From: Opitutales bacterium
Lineage (GTDB): Bacteria > Verrucomicrobiota > Verrucomicrobiia > Opitutales > Oceanipulchritudinaceae
Direction: 5' to 3'
Assembly (NCBI GenBank): GCA_007123395.1
Contig: SKLD01000390.1
Span: 1-7,153 of the forward strand
Length of the DNA stretch: 7,153 bases
Part shown: one piece after another, positions 5,311-7,153 of the stretch
Layout of the letters: each line of letters opens with the position of its first letter
Position numbering within the stretch: the stretch's first letter is position 1
The notes under the pieces: model-generated
The model's database searches: none
The model's input: the letters and a program-made list of their open reading frames with translations, nothing else
What the model was told of the DNA's origin: nothing
Made by a program: the position numbers and the translations under genes

Positions 5311-5340
5311 GGCTCCGTAGCCGAAGGCGTCAGCCTTTGG
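5311..5340. repeat. Two adjacent small hairpins
   Basis: GGCT-CCGT-AGCC (5311-5322) is followed by CCGAAGGC-GTCA-GCCTTTGG (5321-5340), an 8-bp stem with one wobble pair and a 4-nt loop. The arms share two bases. No T-tract follows, so neither is a standard terminator; they look like a REP-type structured element. Confidence 0.5.
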
Positions 5341-5460
5341 AGGAAACGACCGGGCAATTTCGAGTCTCTCCTACCCCTTCCAAAACCTCACGGTTTCGGC
5401 TACGGTTCGGGAACTCCGGAAAACAAAAATGGCGACCTCCGCAAAGACCGCCACATCAAA

Positions 5461-5495
5461 AATCAACAATCAACAATCCGCAATCATCAATCAAT
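5461..5495 (+). repeat. Heptamer array, AATCNNN type
   Basis: Five tandem 7-nt units all begin AATC: AATCAAC twice (5461-5474), then AATCCGC, AATCATC and AATCAAT (5489-5495). It belongs with the heptamer arrays at 3618 and 4069. Confidence 0.78.
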
Positions 5496-5581
5496 CGGGC
5501 TTTAACCCGTTTGCTGATTATTGAGGGAGGAGCGCATACGCGATCGCAGGAACCGCCGCAGGAAGAGCCTCTCCGCCGCAG

Positions 5582-5646
5582 TTTTGAACCACGGAGCGCA
5601 CGGTCTACGCCCCGGTGGGTCTAAGCCCCGGAGGGAGGCACGGAGG
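5582..5646 (+). repeat. TTTTGAACCACGGAG element, second exact copy
   Basis: TTTTGAACCACGGAG at 5582-5596 is identical to 5190-5204. It is followed by CGCACGG and, after a GC-rich stretch, by GGAGGGAGGCACGGAGG (5630-5646). It lies 53-117 bp past the aminotransferase stop codon, on the opposite strand. Confidence 0.65.
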
Positions 5647-5698
5647 TCATTTTGGGTGCCCCGGTTTGGCGCATCGCGCAAGCGCACTGCGATCAAAA

Positions 5699-7153
5699 TC
5701 AACGGGCGTGGGACAACCGCCCGCGCATGGCGTCGATGACCTTGTCTTGGTCCGCTCGGCTGAGGTTGGAACCACTCGGGAGGGCAAGACCGCTCTCGGC
5801 CAACGAGCGCGCGAAGCCGGTCGTGTGGTGCGCGGCATCGCGGTAGAGCGGTTGCTCATGGAGAGGCTTCCAGAGCGGTCGCGTCTCAATCCGGAAGCTG
5901 TGCAGGTGTTCACAGAGAGCGAACGCGGAGACACCGGTCACGCTCGCGTCGATCAGCATGCAGCTTAGCCATCGGGTCGACACCCACCCCTCGGGTTCCG
6001 GCATCCAAGAAATGCCCGGAAGATCGGCGAAGGCCTCGACATAGCGCTCAAAAATCCGGCGCTTCAGGCCGACAAAGGCGTCGAGCGATTCCAACTGTGT
6101 AAGCCCGAGCGCGGCGAGCACATTACTGAGACGATAGTTATAGCCCAGTTCCGCGTGGATGTACTGGAGGCCCGGTTCCTTTGCCTGCGAAGCCCAGAAA
6201 TGCACCTTCTCAATCCATTCGGAGCGCTCACTCACGACCATTCCACCCCCGGAGGTCGTGATAATCTTGTTCCCGTTGAAGGAGAGTGCGGCAAGGTCGC
6301 CGAGGGCTCCGGCGCTGCGGCCTTTATAGGTTGCGCCGAGGGCCTCTGCGGCATCTTCGAGAATCGGGATTCCATACGGGGCGCAGGCCGCACGCAGGCG
6401 GTCGAAATCCGCGCACTGCCCGTATATATCCGTGACAACCGCGGCCTTGGGCAGTTTTCCGGATTTCGCCGCCGCCGCGAGGTGCTCTGCGACGAGTTCC
6501 GGGTCCATGTTCCATGTCGTCGGCTCTGAGTCGATAAAGACGGGTTCGGCCCCGAGGTAGAGGATGGGGTTGGCTGCCGCGACGAAGGAAAAGGTCGGGC
6601 AGAGGACACGGTCCCCTGGTCCCACGCCAAGGGCGCGCAGGGAAAGATGCAGCGCCGCCGTTCCCGAGACCACACCGCAGGCCCGCGCCACGCCGACGCG
6701 CCGCGCCACCTTGCGCTCAAACTCGGCCAGCTTCGGCCCGACCGGTGCGATCCAATGGCTGCGGACAACTTCCGCGAGGGCGGCGGCCTCCCGTCCCGTG
6801 ATGTGCGGGGGCGAAAGGTAAATGCGGAACCGTTGGCCGCTCATGGACGCGCCCGCACCGTTGTCGACCGATTCCCCGCCCTCCGGTGCCTTCATTTCCG
6901 CAGGTTCGGTGGCGGAGATTGGCGCCTCCGCCACGCTCCGGTCTTTTCCGCGGTGGCGCGCCACCGTCTCGAGCACCGCGTCGATGACATCCTCCACATC
7001 CTCGTCCGACAACCCCGGATAGAGGGGCAGGCTGACGATGCGGAGGAAACTACTGTAGGCGACAGGAAAATCGTCCGGTCGGAAACCGTATTTATCACGG
7101 TAATACGGATGGAGGTGAATGGGTATGAAGTGCAGCGAGGTGCCGATCTTGCG
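5699..7153 (-). CDS. Fused DegT-family aminotransferases: C-terminus of one plus a complete PglE-like domain (5' end beyond window)
   Basis: One frame is open from the window edge to the TGA at 5699-5701, giving 484 visible residues. Residues 1-70 read IGTSLHFIPIHLHPYYRDKY ... FPVAYSSF ... SLPLYPGLSDEDVEDVIDAV, the normal C-terminal end of a DegT/DnrJ/EryC1/StrS sugar aminotransferase. A linker of about 35 residues rich in Ala, Glu, Pro and Gly follows, then from M104 (codon 6844-6842) a 381-aa domain of full family length. It has YLSPPHITG, HWIAPVG, SGTAALHLSLRALGV, LEDAAEALG (PLP-binding Asp), SFNGNKIITTSGGG (Schiff-base Lys, codon 6268-6266), YGYNYRLSN-like GYNYRLSNVLAALG and ETRPLWKPLH. 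These blocks closely resemble Campylobacter PglE, which makes UDP-4-amino-sugar for bacillosamine. It is probably cytoplasmic and PLP-dependent. If the fusion is an indel artefact, the second gene would start at 6844; no Shine-Dalgarno is seen there. The amino-sugar product is inferred from similarity. Confidence 0.9.
   Translation of the reverse strand, partial: RKIGTSLHFIPIHLHPYYRDKYGFRPDDFPVAYSSFLRIVSLPLYPGLSDEDVEDVIDAVLETVARHRGKDRSVAEAPISATEPAEMKAPEGGESVDNGAGASMSGQRFRIYLSPPHITGREAAALAEVVRSHWIAPVGPKLAEFERKVARRVGVARACGVVSGTAALHLSLRALGVGPGDRVLCPTFSFVAAANPILYLGAEPVFIDSEPTTWNMDPELVAEHLAAAAKSGKLPKAAVVTDIYGQCADFDRLRAACAPYGIPILEDAAEALGATYKGRSAGALGDLAALSFNGNKIITTSGGGMVVSERSEWIEKVHFWASQAKEPGLQYIHAELGYNYRLSNVLAALGLTQLESLDAFVGLKRRIFERYVEAFADLPGISWMPEPEGWVSTRWLSCMLIDASVTGVSAFALCEHLHSFRIETRPLWKPLHEQPLYRDAAHHTTGFARSLAESGLALPSGSNLSRADQDKVIDAMRGRLSHAR

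Larger units (their letters stand above)
5098..5698. repeat. Intergenic repeat island B (no gene)
   Basis: These 601 bases between the toxin-antitoxin pair and the aminotransferase hold no gene I can support. They contain two exact TTTTGAACCACGGAG copies, a 9-nt-period ACGAAT array, a 7-nt-period AATC array and several small hairpins, listed separately. A GGGCTTTAACCC inverted repeat (5497-5508) follows the AATC array. The short open frames here end in repeat-derived peptides. It lies downstream of the aminotransferase stop, but no standard terminator was seen for that gene. Confidence 0.75.

Noticed and set aside
5275..5505. A 76-codon plus-strand open frame
   Set aside because: It spans the hairpin element and the AATCNNN array, ending in a repeat-derived Asn/Gln/Ser peptide; no family resemblance or ribosome site.
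6842..7012. Separate aminotransferase gene starting at TTG 7012
   Set aside because: Residues after 7012 continue the C-terminal motif of the preceding DegT domain, so that start is only an artefact of the frame being open at the window edge.

Overview
The window fits a member of the PVC group, most likely Verrucomicrobiota (Opitutae/Puniceicoccales-like). This is inferred from high GC content, tandem PEP-CTERM exported proteins with an IPEPR-type sorting tail, a Tat-exported S1 sulfatase, a stand-alone CBM9-like protein, few clear Shine-Dalgarno sequences, and long intergenic stretches of degenerate short-period repeats. No rRNA, tRNA or other decisive taxonomic marker is present, so the assignment is an inference.

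Layout. Positions 1-1012 (+) hold the last 39 codons of one PEP-CTERM protein and, 25 bp later, a complete 288-aa PEP-CTERM protein with an almost identical tail; they look like tandem paralogues in one transcript. A strong UUCG-capped hairpin (1091-1121) follows and lies between convergent genes. Positions 1178-2689 (-) encode a complete Tat-exported formylglycine sulfatase. Divergent from it, across a 175-bp intergenic region, is a 228-aa CBM9-like carbohydrate-binding protein (2865-3551, +). Positions 3552-4136 are a non-coding repeat island of imperfect 7-nt and 8-nt tandem arrays. Positions 4400-5097 (-) carry an MntA-HepT (MNT-HEPN, type VII) toxin-antitoxin pair in which BOTH genes need a one-base correction to read through; the antitoxin break is at a G9 homopolymer. 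Positions 5098-5698 are a second repeat island. Positions 5699-7153 (-) are one open frame, open at the window edge, that joins the C-terminal end of one DegT-family sugar aminotransferase to a full PglE-like UDP-4-amino-sugar aminotransferase through a low-complexity linker.

How the genes may work together. PEP-CTERM proteins are sorted by exosortase, and such systems usually co-occur with exopolysaccharide loci. The aminotransferase(s) would make amino-deoxy-sugar nucleotides for surface glycans. The sulfatase and CBM9-like protein suggest processing of sulfated polysaccharide. These links are contextual only; the window does not show one continuous operon.

Most worth a second look: the in-frame double aminotransferase, the doubly frameshifted toxin-antitoxin pair with its G9 tract, and the repeat islands, whose several unrelated motif families share the same architecture of 7-9 nt degenerate periods.
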